Positions 24,075 to 33,394 of a stretch of 33,413 nt of DNA are shown here, piece after piece. The notes under the pieces were generated by a model. It did no database searches. It was not told the origin of the DNA and saw only the letters and a list, made by a program, of their open reading frames with translations. Each line of letters opens with the position of its first letter. Within the stretch, counting starts at the first letter, position 1. The position numbers and the translations under genes were made by a program. The stretch is from Magnetococcales bacterium HA3dbin3 (lineage in GTDB: Bacteria > Pseudomonadota > Magnetococcia > Magnetococcales > DC0425bin3): positions 1 through 33,413 of the forward strand of contig PEAJ01000010.1 of NCBI GenBank assembly GCA_002753495.1. The letters run 5' to 3'.

Positions 24075-24818
24075 TCAATGCCCACCCAGATAGGCTTGCC
24101 GCACATGACCATCGGCGAGCAAATCCGCCGCCACTCCCTCCATCTGGATGCGCCCATTGACCAGCACATAACCGCGATCGGCGATGCGCAGGGCCTGATT
24201 GGCGTTCTGTTCGACGAGAAAGATCGTCGTCCCCTCGGCGGCAATCCGCCGCAAAACGGCAAAAAGCTGGCGAATGAGCAGCGGCGCCAACCCCAGACTC
24301 GGTTCGTCAAGCAACAACAAGCGTGGCCGACTCATCAAGGCGCGACCGATCGCCAACATCTGCTGCTCGCCCCCGGAAAGCGTCCCGGCCCGCTGCCGAT
24401 GCCGCTCCCACAGACGTGGAAACAGACTTCGCACATGCTCCAGAAGCGCCGCGCGCAACCCGGGATCCTCCTGCTCGCGCGCGGTCAGCGGCGTGATCCC
24501 CAAAATCAGGTTCTCCTCGACGGTCATCGCCGGGAAAATGCGCCGCCCCTCCGGCACCTGGGCAATCCCCAACCGGGCGATGCGATGCGTTGGCAACGCG
24601 GTCATCTCCTGCCCGGAAAAGAGGATTCGCCCCGCCGTCGCCCGCGGCTGACCAAAAAGGGTCATAAGCAAGGTCGACTTGCCGGCGCCATTGGCCCCGA
24701 TCAGGGTGACAATCTCCCCGCGATCGACATGCAGCGTCACATCGTGCAGCACCGGCACCGCGCCATAGGCGGCCCGCACCCCTTCCAGAACCAACAGGCG
24801 TCTCTCCTCCGCATTCAT
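24075..24818 (-). CDS. livF: Branched-chain amino-acid ABC transporter ATP-binding protein LivF
   Basis: A 247-residue ATPase of the HAAT-type importer. It has Walker A GANGAGKST (about residues 37-45), the LSGGEQQMLAIGRAL signature, Walker B LLLLDEPSLGLAP and the switch His region FLVEQNANQALRIADRGYVL, typical of LivF. The start overlaps the livG stop by four bases. It is the last gene of the liv operon. Substrate is branched-chain amino acids by family default, but related systems move urea, amides or short-chain amino acids. Confidence 0.94.
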   Translation of the reverse strand: MNAEERRLLVLEGVRAAYGAVPVLHDVTLHVDRGEIVTLIGANGAGKSTLLMTLFGQPRATAGRILFSGQEMTALPTHRIARLGIAQVPEGRRIFPAMTVEENLILGITPLTAREQEDPGLRAALLEHVRSLFPRLWERHRQRAGTLSGGEQQMLAIGRALMSRPRLLLLDEPSLGLAPLLIRQLFAVLRRIAAEGTTIFLVEQNANQALRIADRGYVLVNGRIQMEGVAADLLADGHVRQAYLGGH

Positions 24819-25807
24819 GGTGGACAGGCCTCGATATCGGCCACGCTCGGGTCGATGATCAACGGCGGTCGTGGCTTCGGCGGAACCGGCGGCAGACTGG
24901 AGACCGGCACCACCTCCTCCCTCAATCCCCCCCCCGACGCCCCATCAACCGGTTCCGCCACTCCGAGATAGGCCTCAAGCACTGCCGGATGACCCTGCAT
25001 CGCCGCCGGCGTGCCGGAGGCAATCACCTCGCCATGATCGAGCACCACCACATGGTCGGAGATGTTCATGACCAGGTTCATGTCGTGTTCGATCAGCAGG
25101 ATGGTCAGGTCGTGGTGATCGCGCAAACGCAGGATCATCCGGCTGAGCGCCTGTGTCTCCCGCGGATTGAGCCCGGCGGCGGGTTCGTCCAGACAAAGCA
25201 GCACCGGATCGGTACACAAGGCACGGATGATCTCCAAACGCCGCTGCTGACCATAAGGCAGCTCGCCGGCCAGACGGTTGGCATCCTCGAACATGCCAAA
25301 CAGCTCAAGCCACGCCACGGCACGATCAAGGGCGGCGGCTTCGGCGGCAAGATACTCCCGCGTGCGCAGGATTCCGGCCCACAACCGCCGCTCGACCAGC
25401 CGATGCTGCGCCACCAGGAGATTTTCAAGCACCGTCATGTCGCGAAACAGGCGCACGTTCTGAAACGTCCGCGCCACCCCGGCCCTGACCACCTTGTGCG
25501 TGCCGCCGGTCATCCAGCCGTAGGCCTGACGCGCCAGGGCCCGGGGGTTGAGATAATCTCGTGGTTGCAGGGTCGGGTGCACGGCGCGCATCAGGTCGAT
25601 CTCCCCCTCCTCGCGCTGCAAACGCACCACCCCGGCCGCCGCGGCGTAGAAACCGGTCAGACAGTTAAATACCGTCGTCTTGCCCGCCCCATTCGGACCG
25701 ATGATGGCGGTGATCGCGCCGCGCGCCACCGTAAACGTCACCCCTTGCAGGGCCGCCACCCCGCCAAAGTGCATGCTCAAGTCGCGCACGGTCAAGAGCG
25801 GGGTCAC
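24815..25807 (-). CDS. livG: Branched-chain amino-acid ABC transporter ATP-binding protein LivG (extended)
   Basis: Second ATPase of the importer, 330 residues against about 255 in E. coli LivG. Walker A is [12 protein letters not shown], the signature is [15 protein letters not shown], Walker B is [14 protein letters not shown] and the H-loop is [12 protein letters not shown]. Extra length comes from a loop between Walker A and the Q-loop (about residues 58-110) and a C-terminal tail of about 60 residues after EAYLGVAEP. The tail is rich in Pro, Gly and Val ([18 protein letters not shown]). It overlaps livM and livF by four bases at each side. Confidence 0.93.
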   Translation of the reverse strand: MTPLLTVRDLSMHFGGVAALQGVTFTVARGAITAIIGPNGAGKTTVFNCLTGFYAAAAGVVRLQREEGEIDLMRAVHPTLQPRDYLNPRALARQAYGWMTGGTHKVVRAGVARTFQNVRLFRDMTVLENLLVAQHRLVERRLWAGILRTREYLAAEAAALDRAVAWLELFGMFEDANRLAGELPYGQQRRLEIIRALCTDPVLLCLDEPAAGLNPRETQALSRMILRLRDHHDLTILLIEHDMNLVMNISDHVVVLDHGEVIASGTPAAMQGHPAVLEAYLGVAEPVDGASGGGLREEVVPVSSLPPVPPKPRPPLIIDPSVADIEACPP

Positions 25808-27051
25808 AGGTTTTTACCCACGGCAAAAAATTGCCGACGCATGCTCAGCAACCCGCGCGGTCGCCAGATCATCATCACCACCATTGCCATGCCAAATACC
25901 AACACCCGATAGTCGGAAAACTCACGCAGCAGCTCATGCAGGATGTTGATGACGAGCGCCGCCACCACCACGCCACCACTTGATCCCAACCCGCCAAGGA
26001 CGACCACCGCCAAAATCAGGGCCGACTCAAAGAAGGTAAACGAGGTCGGGTTGACAAACCCCTGCGCGGCGGCAAAAAACACCCCGCCAATGCCGCCGAT
26101 CGCCGCCCCCATGGCAAACGCCGAGAGCTTGACCGTGACGTGGTTGATTCCCAGCGAACGGCAGGCAATCTCATCCTCGCGCAACGCCTCCCACGCCCGC
26201 CCGATCGGCATGCGCTGCAACCGACCGACGCAGAAAAATAACAAAGCAAGAAAAGCCAGCAAAACCATGTAAATAACCACGGCGCGCAGGTTGGGATTGT
26301 AGGTGACGTTGAAGAAGGTGTGCCAGGGCGTTCCCCCCTGTCCGGCCACCCGCGTCAGCTCCAGACCGAACAGGGTTGGCGCCGGTGCCGGCAGGCCGTT
26401 TGGGCCACCGGTGATTTCGGTGCCATTGTTGAGGAGCAGGCGGATGATTTCGCCAAACCCCAGGGTGACGATCGCCAGATAGTCGCCGCGCATGCGCAGC
26501 ACCGGAAAGCCAAGCACGGTGCCAAAGGTGGCGGCCAGCAGGGCACAAAACGGCAGCGCCGTCCAAAATCCAAGCCCCAGGTACTGGCTGCCGAGGGCAT
26601 AGCCGTAGGCGCCGACGGCATAAAAGGCGACGTAACCAAGATCGAGCAGACCGGCAAGACCAACGACGATGTTAAGTCCCAACCCAAGCACGGCGTAAAT
26701 CAGGGCCAGGATCATGACGTTGAGCCAATAGGTGCTCAGCCACAGCGGCAGGGTGGCGGCGATGGTGAGGAGCACTCCCCACTCCCACGCCGGCAGCGCC
26801 GGACGCCGGGTGACGGTGATTTTTGTCTGCATCCGCCAGCGCAGCTTCCGCAGAGGTGGCATCTCCAGGAGCCGGGCCAGCGCCATCGCCAACAAGGTGC
26901 CAACAAAGACGCCGCCGGCCAACCAAAGGGGCCGGTGCCAGGTCGTGGTCACCTGGTAGCCATTCAGCATCCACCCCGACAGCGGCAGCGACAACAGGAG
27001 CGTCAATCCTCCCCAACGCGCCGCATGTTTCAGGGAGGCCGCGATGCTCAT
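25804..27051 (-). CDS. livM: Branched-chain amino-acid ABC transporter permease LivM
   Basis: A 415-residue permease. After an N-terminal region with two extra hydrophobic segments come the LivM core helices. Typical stretches are [21 protein letters not shown] and the cytoplasmic coupling motif [17 protein letters not shown]. The start at 27051 overlaps the livH stop (ATGA). A longer open frame to 27177 is an antisense-like extension into livH with no support. It forms the channel with LivH. Confidence 0.93.
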   Translation of the reverse strand: MSIAASLKHAARWGGLTLLLSLPLSGWMLNGYQVTTTWHRPLWLAGGVFVGTLLAMALARLLEMPPLRKLRWRMQTKITVTRRPALPAWEWGVLLTIAATLPLWLSTYWLNVMILALIYAVLGLGLNIVVGLAGLLDLGYVAFYAVGAYGYALGSQYLGLGFWTALPFCALLAATFGTVLGFPVLRMRGDYLAIVTLGFGEIIRLLLNNGTEITGGPNGLPAPAPTLFGLELTRVAGQGGTPWHTFFNVTYNPNLRAVVIYMVLLAFLALLFFCVGRLQRMPIGRAWEALREDEIACRSLGINHVTVKLSAFAMGAAIGGIGGVFFAAAQGFVNPTSFTFFESALILAVVVLGGLGSSGGVVVAALVINILHELLREFSDYRVLVFGMAMVVMMIWRPRGLLSMRRQFFAVGKNL

Positions 27052-27971
27052 ACCTTCTCCACCTCCGGGTGTCCCAAGAGACCGCTCGGACGCACCACCA
27101 ATACCAGGATCAACACGGCAAAGGCGAAGACATCCTTGTAGTCGGTGTTGACGAAACCCGAAAAGAGGGATTCGCACAGGCCGAGGATCACCCCGCCGAG
27201 CATCGCCCCGGGCAGGGAGCCGATCCCCCCGAGCACGGCAGCGGTAAAGGCCTTGATGCCGACGACAAAGCCGATGAAGAAGTCAAACGAGCCATAGTTG
27301 AGGGTGACGAGCAGCCCCGCCACCGCTGCCATCGCCGCTCCCATGATGAAAACCGTGGCGATGATGTGATCGGTGTTGATGCCCAGGAGTTCGGCCATCA
27401 CCCGATCCTGCTGCGTGGCGCGGCAGGATCGGCCGAGCGTGGTGTGGCGCATGATCCAGGCCAGGGCGCCCATGCTCAGGAGGGCGGCGCTGACGATCAG
27501 GATCTGTGTGTAGGTGACCTGGCCGATGGTGACGCCGTCGGCGGCATTTACGCGCACATGCCCCTCGATCAGGGCCGGAATCCCCTGGTTGCGCGCCCCC
27601 TGGCTGATGCGCACATAGTTTTGCAGAATCAATGAGACGCCGATTGCCGAAATGAGCGGAGCCAGACGATTGGAGTTGCGCAAGGGGCGATAAGCCACCC
27701 GCTCCACCGTCCAGCCGTAGAACGCGGTGAACAGGATCGTCAACGCCAGAACCAGCACGAGCGCCACCGGAACACTCTGCACTCCGGCCCCGGTCAGCAG
27801 TGCCAGGAAGATCGCCGCCAGGTAGGCGGAGATCATGTAGATGTCACCGTGGGCAAAGTTGATCATCCCCATGATGCCGTAGACCATGGTGTAACCGACG
27901 GCGATCAGGCCATAGATCGCCCCCAGCACCAGGCCGTTGATCACCTGTTGACCGACGATGTACCCGTTCAT
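27048..27971 (-). CDS. livH: Branched-chain amino-acid ABC transporter permease LivH
   Basis: A 307-residue permease, the usual LivH length. It opens with [36 protein letters not shown], the family hallmark (residues 8-43). The coupling motif [16 protein letters not shown] and the [18 protein letters not shown] segment follow. About eight hydrophobic segments are present. The ATG at 27971 lies 18 bp after livK, so the five genes form one operon. Confidence 0.95.
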   Translation of the reverse strand: MNGYIVGQQVINGLVLGAIYGLIAVGYTMVYGIMGMINFAHGDIYMISAYLAAIFLALLTGAGVQSVPVALVLVLALTILFTAFYGWTVERVAYRPLRNSNRLAPLISAIGVSLILQNYVRISQGARNQGIPALIEGHVRVNAADGVTIGQVTYTQILIVSAALLSMGALAWIMRHTTLGRSCRATQQDRVMAELLGINTDHIIATVFIMGAAMAAVAGLLVTLNYGSFDFFIGFVVGIKAFTAAVLGGIGSLPGAMLGGVILGLCESLFSGFVNTDYKDVFAFAVLILVLVVRPSGLLGHPEVEKV

Positions 27972-27989
27972 GGGCCCGTTGCCGCCAGA

Positions 27990-29120
27990 CTATTCCACTT
28001 CCTGGTACTTGCCGTCCGGCGTCCAGCGGTACATGACATAATCGGTGACCTTCAGGTCCCCCTTGGCATCCCACGCCTTCGGGCCCATGACGGTCTCGAC
28101 GGTGTTGGCGTGCAACCACTTTGCCAGCACATCACCCTGTTCGGAGCGGGTGGCGCGCATGGCGGCGGCGATCGCCTGCAGGGTGGCATAGGAGTAGAGC
28201 GTGTACCCTTCAGGCTCGTAGCCCACCTTGCGGAAGGCCTCGACCACATGCCGGCCGCCGTAGATCTTGCGTGCATCGCGACCGAAGGTCATGAACACCC
28301 CCTCGACGAAGCGCGGGCCGCCGGCGGAGGCGACAAACTCCTGCGAGACGATCCCGTCGCCGGAGATCAGCGGTGCCTGCAGCCCCTGTTCGCGCATTTG
28401 CCGCACGAGAACCCCCGCCTCGGCGTGCAGACCACCGAAGTAGACCACGTCAGCCAGCTGGGATTTGATCTTGGTCACCAGGGCGTTGAAATCCTTCTCG
28501 CCGCGGGTCAGCCCTTCGTAGAGGACCTCGCGCACGCCGAGGCCATGCAGGCGTGCCTTCATCGCGTCGGCGAGCCCCTGGCCGTAGGTATCCTTGTCGT
28601 GGACGACCGCCACCCGTTTTGCCTTGAGGTGGTTGACGATGAATTCGGCGCCGGCTCCGCCCTGCTGGTCGTCGCGGCCGCAGGTGCGAAAGAAGGTTGG
28701 CAGGTTGCGCTCGGTCACCTTGGGGTTGGTCGAGGCGGGGGTGATGCCGAGGATCCCGGCTTCGGTGTAGACCACGGAGGCCGGGATGGTCGACGAGGAG
28801 CAGAAGTGTCCGATCACCGCCTTGACGTGTTCGGCATCGACCAGCCGGTGCGCGACGTTGACCGCCTGCTTGGGCTCACAGGCGTCATCGGCCTTGATCA
28901 GCTCGATCGTGCGCCCGTGGATCCCGCCGGCGGCGTTGATATCCTTCGCCGCCTGTTCCGCACCTCGCCACAGCTGTTCACCAAAGGCGGCGTAGGAGCC
29001 GCTCAAGGGACCGGCGACCCCGATCCGGATTGCCTCCGCCCCATCAGCAACGGCGACAAAGGCCAACGTCCCAAAAACAAACGACAGAACCGACAGGATC
29101 AACCCGTAGCGACCGGACAT
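27990..29120 (-). CDS. livK: Branched-chain amino-acid ABC transporter substrate-binding protein
   Basis: Periplasmic receptor of 376 residues with a Sec signal peptide (hydrophobic core at about residues 6-24, cleavage near ADGAEA). The mature protein starts IRIGVAGPLSGSYAAFGEQLWRG, the classic LivJ/LivK beginning. It continues with DINAAGGIHGR, VIGHFCSSSTIPAS and VVHDKDTYGQGLAD, giving a two-lobed type I fold. The start at 29120 follows AAGGAGG. The open frame beyond it to 29171 is not conserved. It leads the operon, as binding proteins usually do. Ligand could be Leu/Ile/Val or a related small amino acid. Confidence 0.94.
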   Translation of the reverse strand: MSGRYGLILSVLSFVFGTLAFVAVADGAEAIRIGVAGPLSGSYAAFGEQLWRGAEQAAKDINAAGGIHGRTIELIKADDACEPKQAVNVAHRLVDAEHVKAVIGHFCSSSTIPASVVYTEAGILGITPASTNPKVTERNLPTFFRTCGRDDQQGGAGAEFIVNHLKAKRVAVVHDKDTYGQGLADAMKARLHGLGVREVLYEGLTRGEKDFNALVTKIKSQLADVVYFGGLHAEAGVLVRQMREQGLQAPLISGDGIVSQEFVASAGGPRFVEGVFMTFGRDARKIYGGRHVVEAFRKVGYEPEGYTLYSYATLQAIAAAMRATRSEQGDVLAKWLHANTVETVMGPKAWDAKGDLKVTDYVMYRWTPDGKYQEVE

Positions 29121-29344
29121 GCCCCCCTCCTTCCCTGGAACAAAAACCGACAAGACGCCCCGCGAAGCCAACCTTGGCAGATGGAAGAAGCTTTCCCCTC
29201 CATCCTTGACCGGTGAAAAGTCAAAAAATGACCCTTGCGGTCAAAGCGGAACCGCGACACCCCCCTTCATCACCCCGGAGCCTTCCCGGGACACGTGACC
29301 GCCAAATTCAAGACCCGACACCTCCCAACGTGACTTCGAACCAT
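29121..29344 (-). other. Spacer upstream of the liv operon
   Basis: This is a 224-bp gap with no gene. A CCCGG-loop-CCGGG element near 29275-29290 could end the STAS transcript. The liv promoter is expected here, but no convincing pair of boxes was found. Confidence 0.35.
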
Positions 29345-29659
29345 TCAACTTCCCTTGTAGCCGTAGGCAATCTTGAACAGCTCCTGGAACTGGGCCGTGA
29401 CCAAAACGCCATGAACCTTGGGGTTCGGATTGATCAGGGTGATACGTGCCGCATCGCCGCCGAACATCTCGCGCATCATGAGGAGCATCCCCATGCCGGC
29501 GCTGTCGATGTGGTCGGTGTTGATGAGGTCGATGACACAGGCGGCACCTTTCTGGGCGCCGCGCACGGCGCGCATGAAGTCTGCATGCATGCGGTAGCCG
29601 AAGATGCCGGCGATCCGCATGACGACGGTATCACCTTGCTGTTCAACGACGATCGACAT
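29345..29659 (-). CDS. STAS-domain protein (anti-sigma-factor antagonist-like)
   Basis: A stand-alone 104-residue STAS protein. It begins with alternating strands (MSIVVEQQGDTVVMRIAG) and has the conserved loop DLINTDHIDSAGMGMLL. S53 in DSAGMG is at the position phosphorylated in SpoIIAA/RsbV-type antagonists. Such proteins bind kinases or sit in partner-switching and chemosensory modules. No cognate kinase or sigma factor lies nearby. It follows the hemerythrin gene by 96 bp in the same direction and may share its transcript. Confidence 0.88.
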   Translation of the reverse strand: MSIVVEQQGDTVVMRIAGIFGYRMHADFMRAVRGAQKGAACVIDLINTDHIDSAGMGMLLMMREMFGGDAARITLINPNPKVHGVLVTAQFQELFKIAYGYKGS

Positions 29660-29755
29660 CGGGACTCACCACAGGCAATCTCCCCCATCCTCAAATCATG
29701 TTTGGCGGGCGGCAAAGCGACGAAACCCATGGACGGGACGATGGCGCCCCGTGCC

Positions 29756-30184
29756 TCAACCCTCGGCGGCCAAGGCCGCGCAGAGCTTCCTGTCCACTTC
29801 GACGATGTGCTCCCCCAGCCAACCATATAGGAAGGCGCGCGTTTCTTCAACCACGCGGCGCTTTTCGTTGTCATCGCGGGCGGCGGCAAAATGCTCGGCG
29901 ATCGCTGCCACCTCCTGCTCGAACGCACGGTGTTCGCGCGCATGCAAGGAACGATCCACGTACCCGATGCGGGCCATCAGGATCTCTTCGAACTTGAAGT
30001 GGGTCCTGACGTAAGTGCGCAAGCCGGAGAGGATGAAATCCATCGCGAACGCGTGTCCCCCCTCGTCCGACTCCAGCAACGAGCGGTCGATCTGGTCGAA
30101 GATGGCAAACAATACCCCGTGTTGGGCGTCGATCGAAGGGTTTCCCAACCAGTACTCACTGGGCATGGCACGGTCGTCGCTCAT
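29756..30184 (-). CDS. Bacteriohemerythrin (O2-binding di-iron protein)
   Basis: A 142-residue single-domain hemerythrin. All di-iron ligands are visible: H22 (DAQH), H62 and E66 (HFKFEE), H81 and H85 (HAREH), and H126 and D131 (HIVEVD). Such proteins bind O2 and act in oxygen storage, delivery or sensing, and are abundant in microaerophilic and magnetotactic bacteria. The ATG at 30184 is the best start because the fold begins right after it. The ribosome-binding site is weak. An open frame continues to 30496 but runs through a family 2 repeat, so it is not believed. Confidence 0.92.
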   Translation of the reverse strand: MSDDRAMPSEYWLGNPSIDAQHGVLFAIFDQIDRSLLESDEGGHAFAMDFILSGLRTYVRTHFKFEEILMARIGYVDRSLHAREHRAFEQEVAAIAEHFAAARDDNEKRRVVEETRAFLYGWLGEHIVEVDRKLCAALAAEG

Positions 30185-30502
30185 GGCATTCGGCAACCCG
30201 GCAAGGGGTGGCTCCTTTCGCTGATGGTCTTCCCAACGCACCCGACTCGCCAGATCGTACCACTTTTCCGATGATTCATGGTAGACCTTCCCGGCGAACC
30301 GTTCCGGGAGGGGCAATTCCAGATCGAGACGGCAGCAAGACTTGCAACGCGCGAGCGACGCGGCAGACACGTTTTGGTACGGCGGGGAGCGAACAAGGCA
30401 GTCGACGAAGTTGCCGCTTGACAGGGAATCGGGATGAGCCCCCGGATCCCGCAACAGCGCGCGTACAGCCCCTCGCGACCGTTTGATTCCGACCAACTCC
30501 GA
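30185..30502 (-). repeat. Spacer with family 2 palindromic repeat
   Basis: This 318-bp spacer between the Trm112-like and hemerythrin genes has no gene. Positions 30316-30429 are a full family 2 element: ATTCCAGATCGAGACGGCAG at the left and GTTGCCGCTTGACAGGGAAT at the right, with the shared core GGTACGGCGGGGAGCGAAC. It lies upstream of the hemerythrin gene and may separate its transcript from recO. Confidence 0.65.
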
Positions 30503-30676
30503 TCAGGCGGCGTCGAGATGCCGTGCCTCGTCGATGAGCATCACCGGGATGTCATCGCGAATCGGGAAGGCGAGCCGTTCGCTTGGACAAACCAGCTCGG
30601 CCGCCTCGCGGTCGTAGCGCAACGACCCCTTGCACTGCGGACAGACGAGAATTTCCAACAGCTCCTTGTCGACCAT
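30503..30676 (-). CDS. Trm112-family protein (YcaR-like)
   Basis: A 57-residue protein of the Trm112/UPF0434 family. The family pattern [14 protein letters not shown], then [20 protein letters not shown], is clear. Three cysteines remain (CPQC and VC), giving an incomplete zinc site as in many bacterial members. Bacterial Trm112-like proteins are small and mostly uncharacterised. The ATG at 30676 is preferred over the frame to 30694 because it precedes the conserved DKELLEIL. It follows recO by 14 bp. Confidence 0.9.
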   Translation of the reverse strand: MVDKELLEILVCPQCKGSLRYDREAAELVCPSERLAFPIRDDIPVMLIDEARHLDAA

Positions 30677-30690
30677 GGGATCTCTCTTTC

Positions 30691-31458
30691 TCATGCCGGG
30701 AGGTTCGGCGGTGGGCGTGCGTCAAGCAGTTGGTGAAAAAGACGTTCCGCATCGAGGATATGACCACCGAAACGCGACAGGCATCGGCTGCCGATGTGGA
30801 ACAGGTTCAATCGTTGCCCCGGGGCAAGCCGGGAAAAATCGTCCGACCAGCCGGCTGCCGCCATCACCCGCCGCTCGTCGTCGTCAAGGGCGGGGATGTG
30901 GTCGGCGTAGGGCTGGCCACAGGGTTGGCACACCGTCTGTGCCCGGCGCACGGAAAAATAACCCAGCGCCGCAGTGCCGCCACAGCCGACACAACAATCG
31001 ACACGCCAGCCGTAACCGATGGCGCGCAACGTCACCCCCTGCATGAAGGCAAGAAGCGCCAGGGGATCCTGCCCGGCGTCGAGTCGGTCGAGGATGGTCT
31101 CGGCGTGGTCGAACAGGTCGATGTGCGGCGCCCCCTGCGGGACGTAACGATAGAGCATCTCCTGGATCACCTGCGCCGCCGCCAGTGCCAGCGGGGTTTC
31201 GCGCAGACGATGGCGGCCACGGACGATATCGGCATGCACAAGCGTGCCCAAGGCACACGCCGACCGACAATACCCCCGAACATCAATGGTATGAAAGCCG
31301 GCCAGGCTTGCACGTTCCGGTCCTTTTCGCTTGCGCACGCCGCGGGCAATCACCGACCGGGCACCCTGCGCGCGGGTCAAAAGGTGGACCACGAGCGAGG
31401 CCTCCTGGAAGGGGATGCGGCGCAAGACCAACGCCCGATCATGAAACCGCACGATCAT
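30691..31458 (-). CDS. recO: DNA repair protein RecO
   Basis: RecO helps load RecA onto SSB-coated DNA in the RecFOR pathway. The product is about 255 residues. The N-terminal OB fold includes [21 protein letters not shown] and [13 protein letters not shown]. The C-terminal helical part has CVGCGG and CQPCG, a zinc-type cysteine set seen in many RecO proteins. The start is uncertain: ATG at 31458 is directly after GGAAGGGGAGG, and a GTG at 31452 has better spacing. The gene overlaps the era end by about 20 bp, the usual era-recO coupling. Confidence 0.93.
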   Translation of the reverse strand: MIVRFHDRALVLRRIPFQEASLVVHLLTRAQGARSVIARGVRKRKGPERASLAGFHTIDVRGYCRSACALGTLVHADIVRGRHRLRETPLALAAAQVIQEMLYRYVPQGAPHIDLFDHAETILDRLDAGQDPLALLAFMQGVTLRAIGYGWRVDCCVGCGGTAALGYFSVRRAQTVCQPCGQPYADHIPALDDDERRVMAAAGWSDDFSRLAPGQRLNLFHIGSRCLSRFGGHILDAERLFHQLLDARPPPNLPA

Positions 31459-32383
31459 CCTCCCCTTCCGCATACCCGAGGGCGTGAAGCAGGCGCGTAT
31501 CGCCGCGCCACCCCTTGCGCACCACCACCTGCAACCCGAGAAAGACGTGACAGGAAAAAAAACGTTCCAGATCCAGTCGGGCGGCAGTGCCGATCCTCTT
31601 CAGCATCTCCCCCTTGCGACCGATAACGATCCCCTTGTGCGCCGTGCGATCGACGAGAACACGGGCGGTGATGTCGAGCCGCCCGTCCCCTTCCGCAAAC
31701 CCCTCCACCTGCACCGCCACGTGATAGGGAAGCTCCTGTTGCAGATGCAAAAAGAGCTTTTCGCGCACAATCTCGGCGGCGAGGAATCGTTCCGGCTGGT
31801 CGGTCCACTGTTCGGCGGGAAAGTAGGGCGGTCCTTTCGGCAGACGGGCAAAGACCGTGGCCAGCAACGGCGCGACGTTCTCCCCGGTCAGGGCTGAGAG
31901 CATGGCAAACTCGGCGATGGCCAGGCCGCGCCGTTTGGCCTCGGCGGCACAGGTCGCAACCAGGGGCAAGAGCGTCGGGCGTGGTCGGCTGTCAACCTTG
32001 TTGATCACAAGAAAAAGCACCGCCCGTCGGCTCGACAGACGGGCAAGAATCTCCCAATCCTCAACGGTGACCCCGCTGCCGGCGGCGACAAAGTAGAGAA
32101 TCACATCGGCATCGTCGCAGGCGCTGTAGGCGCTTTGCACCATGATGCGGTTGAGGGCGTGGTCATGGTGCGGATGAATGCCGGGGGTGTCGAGAAAGAT
32201 CATCTGCCCGTCCGGCTGGTGCCTGATGCCGACGATGCGCGTGCGCGTGGTTTGCGCCTTCGGGGTGACGATGGCCGCCCTCTGACCAAGAACCTGGTTC
32301 AAAAACGTCGACTTGCCCATGTTGGGGCGACCGACGATGGCGATCCATCCAGAACGATAAACCGCCCCCCCGGAATTGGCCAT
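31439..32383 (-). CDS. era: GTPase Era
   Basis: Ribosome-assembly GTPase of 314 residues that binds 16S rRNA near its 3' end. G1 is GRPNMGKS, G3 is DTPG and G4 is NKVD, with the G2-region TTRTRIVGI. The C-terminal KH domain contains KGIVIGRKGEMLKRIG. The ATG at 32383 follows a G-rich sequence and fits the family N-terminus. YbeY and Era are functionally linked in rRNA maturation, although here they are about 26 kb apart. Confidence 0.97.
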   Translation of the reverse strand: MANSGGAVYRSGWIAIVGRPNMGKSTFLNQVLGQRAAIVTPKAQTTRTRIVGIRHQPDGQMIFLDTPGIHPHHDHALNRIMVQSAYSACDDADVILYFVAAGSGVTVEDWEILARLSSRRAVLFLVINKVDSRPRPTLLPLVATCAAEAKRRGLAIAEFAMLSALTGENVAPLLATVFARLPKGPPYFPAEQWTDQPERFLAAEIVREKLFLHLQQELPYHVAVQVEGFAEGDGRLDITARVLVDRTAHKGIVIGRKGEMLKRIGTAARLDLERFFSCHVFLGLQVVVRKGWRGDTRLLHALGYAEGEDDRAVS

Positions 32384-32522
32384 GCACCCACCCCGCCCAC
32401 TCGGCTGGTCCGCGACAAGAGATTATGGACACCTCGTGCCGGCATCATTTCCCACGTTGTGCGGTGGCGTCAAGGCGTTGTGCCATGGCGATTATTGCCC
32501 GCGCACCCATCCCGAACCGGCA
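32384..32522 (-). other. Spacer upstream of era
   Basis: A 139-bp gap between the truncated nuclease gene and era. Nothing beyond a GGGGTGGG ribosome-binding region for era was recognised. Confidence 0.3.
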
Positions 32523-33248
32523 TCAGCACGACTCCCCGAACAACTCTTGCAGGGTTGGTGCGGTCAAGACGCGATCGCCCCAGGTTTCAAGGGCGGTCGC
32601 ATCGGCGGCGTGAACGCGCTCCGGAACCCAGTCGGGCAACGATCCAAAACGCTGTTTGAGCAGGCGCAGCAGCAGGGCCGCTTCGCCCTTCAGGTGGGTT
32701 TGCTGCTCGCCGATCTGGATGCCTTCCTGGATGCCCTCCGACCGTCCCTTGATGAAAATATCGTACAAAAACTCGTTTTCCATCACATTGACCGTAATGG
32801 GCACGGCCTTGACCTCCTCTTTGACGGTGTTTCCCAGCCTGCGCAGGCCGGCCAGGATGACCAGCTTCTCCAATGCGTCGGCTCCGGCTTTTGGCGCCAT
32901 CATCGCGATGCGTGCAAGAATGGCGCGCAGGGTCTGACGTTCATCCTGCAATCGACACAGGATGGCCAGCAGGTCCTCCTCCGGGTAAGGACTTTCCAGC
33001 ATCTTTTGGCAGTCGATCTCGCGGATATCCCGGACAGTGTAGCGGAATCTCAAGTCGGTTTCCTCAATTTCCGTCACAAACGCAAGCGGGTCGGCGCCGA
33101 CGTAGAGCACCTGCTGCACGATCCGGGCGTCCGGGTGCTGGCCGCGGATCAAGAGGAAATACTCCAACATCCGCCACGCCATGTCCGGATCATGGCCGCT
33201 CTGGAGTTCCAGATGGAAGATGGATCCATCCCGCAGGCGCACGACCAT
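32523..33248 (-). pseudogene. 5'-truncated Rpn/PD-(D/E)XK nuclease-like protein with DUF4351 tail
   Basis: A 241-residue frame resembling the recombination-promoting nuclease/putative transposase family. The core DGSIFHLELQSGHDP contains the E-x-Q pair (E14, Q16), followed by WRMLEYFLLIRGQHPDARIVQQVLYVG. The C-terminus GEAALLLRLLKQRFGSLPDWV...LETWGDRVLTA is a DUF4351-like tail. Family members normally start about 35-50 residues earlier, with the first catalytic Asp just before the VVRLRDG strand. Here the frame starts exactly where a family 2 half repeat ends, and the repeat places an in-frame TGA a few codons upstream. The gene therefore looks truncated and probably inactive. A functional short form starting at 33248 cannot be excluded. 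Confidence 0.7.
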
Positions 33249-33320
33249 TCCAATTCCATATCAAGCGGCAACTTCGTTGGCTGCCTCGCTCACTCCTCGC
33301 CGTACCAAACACGTACTGAT
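33247..33320 (-). repeat. Family 2 half repeat at the edge of the nuclease remnant
   Basis: Read on the - strand it is TTTGGTACGGCGAGGAGTG... then AACGAAGTTGCCGCTTGATA and GGAATTGGAAT. It matches the right half of the copies at 23949-24045 and 30316-30429. The left arm is absent. Confidence 0.6.
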
Positions 33321-33394
33321 GAAATGGACCCATCCCCCTTCGCAAACGGCCTCGCAATGGGCCAGAATGGATTTTCCACAAAACCATTCGAGAC

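Noticed and set aside
30185-30496. N-terminal extension of the hemerythrin
   Set aside because: The extension translates the family 2 repeat and has no homology. The hemerythrin fold starts after the ATG at 30184.
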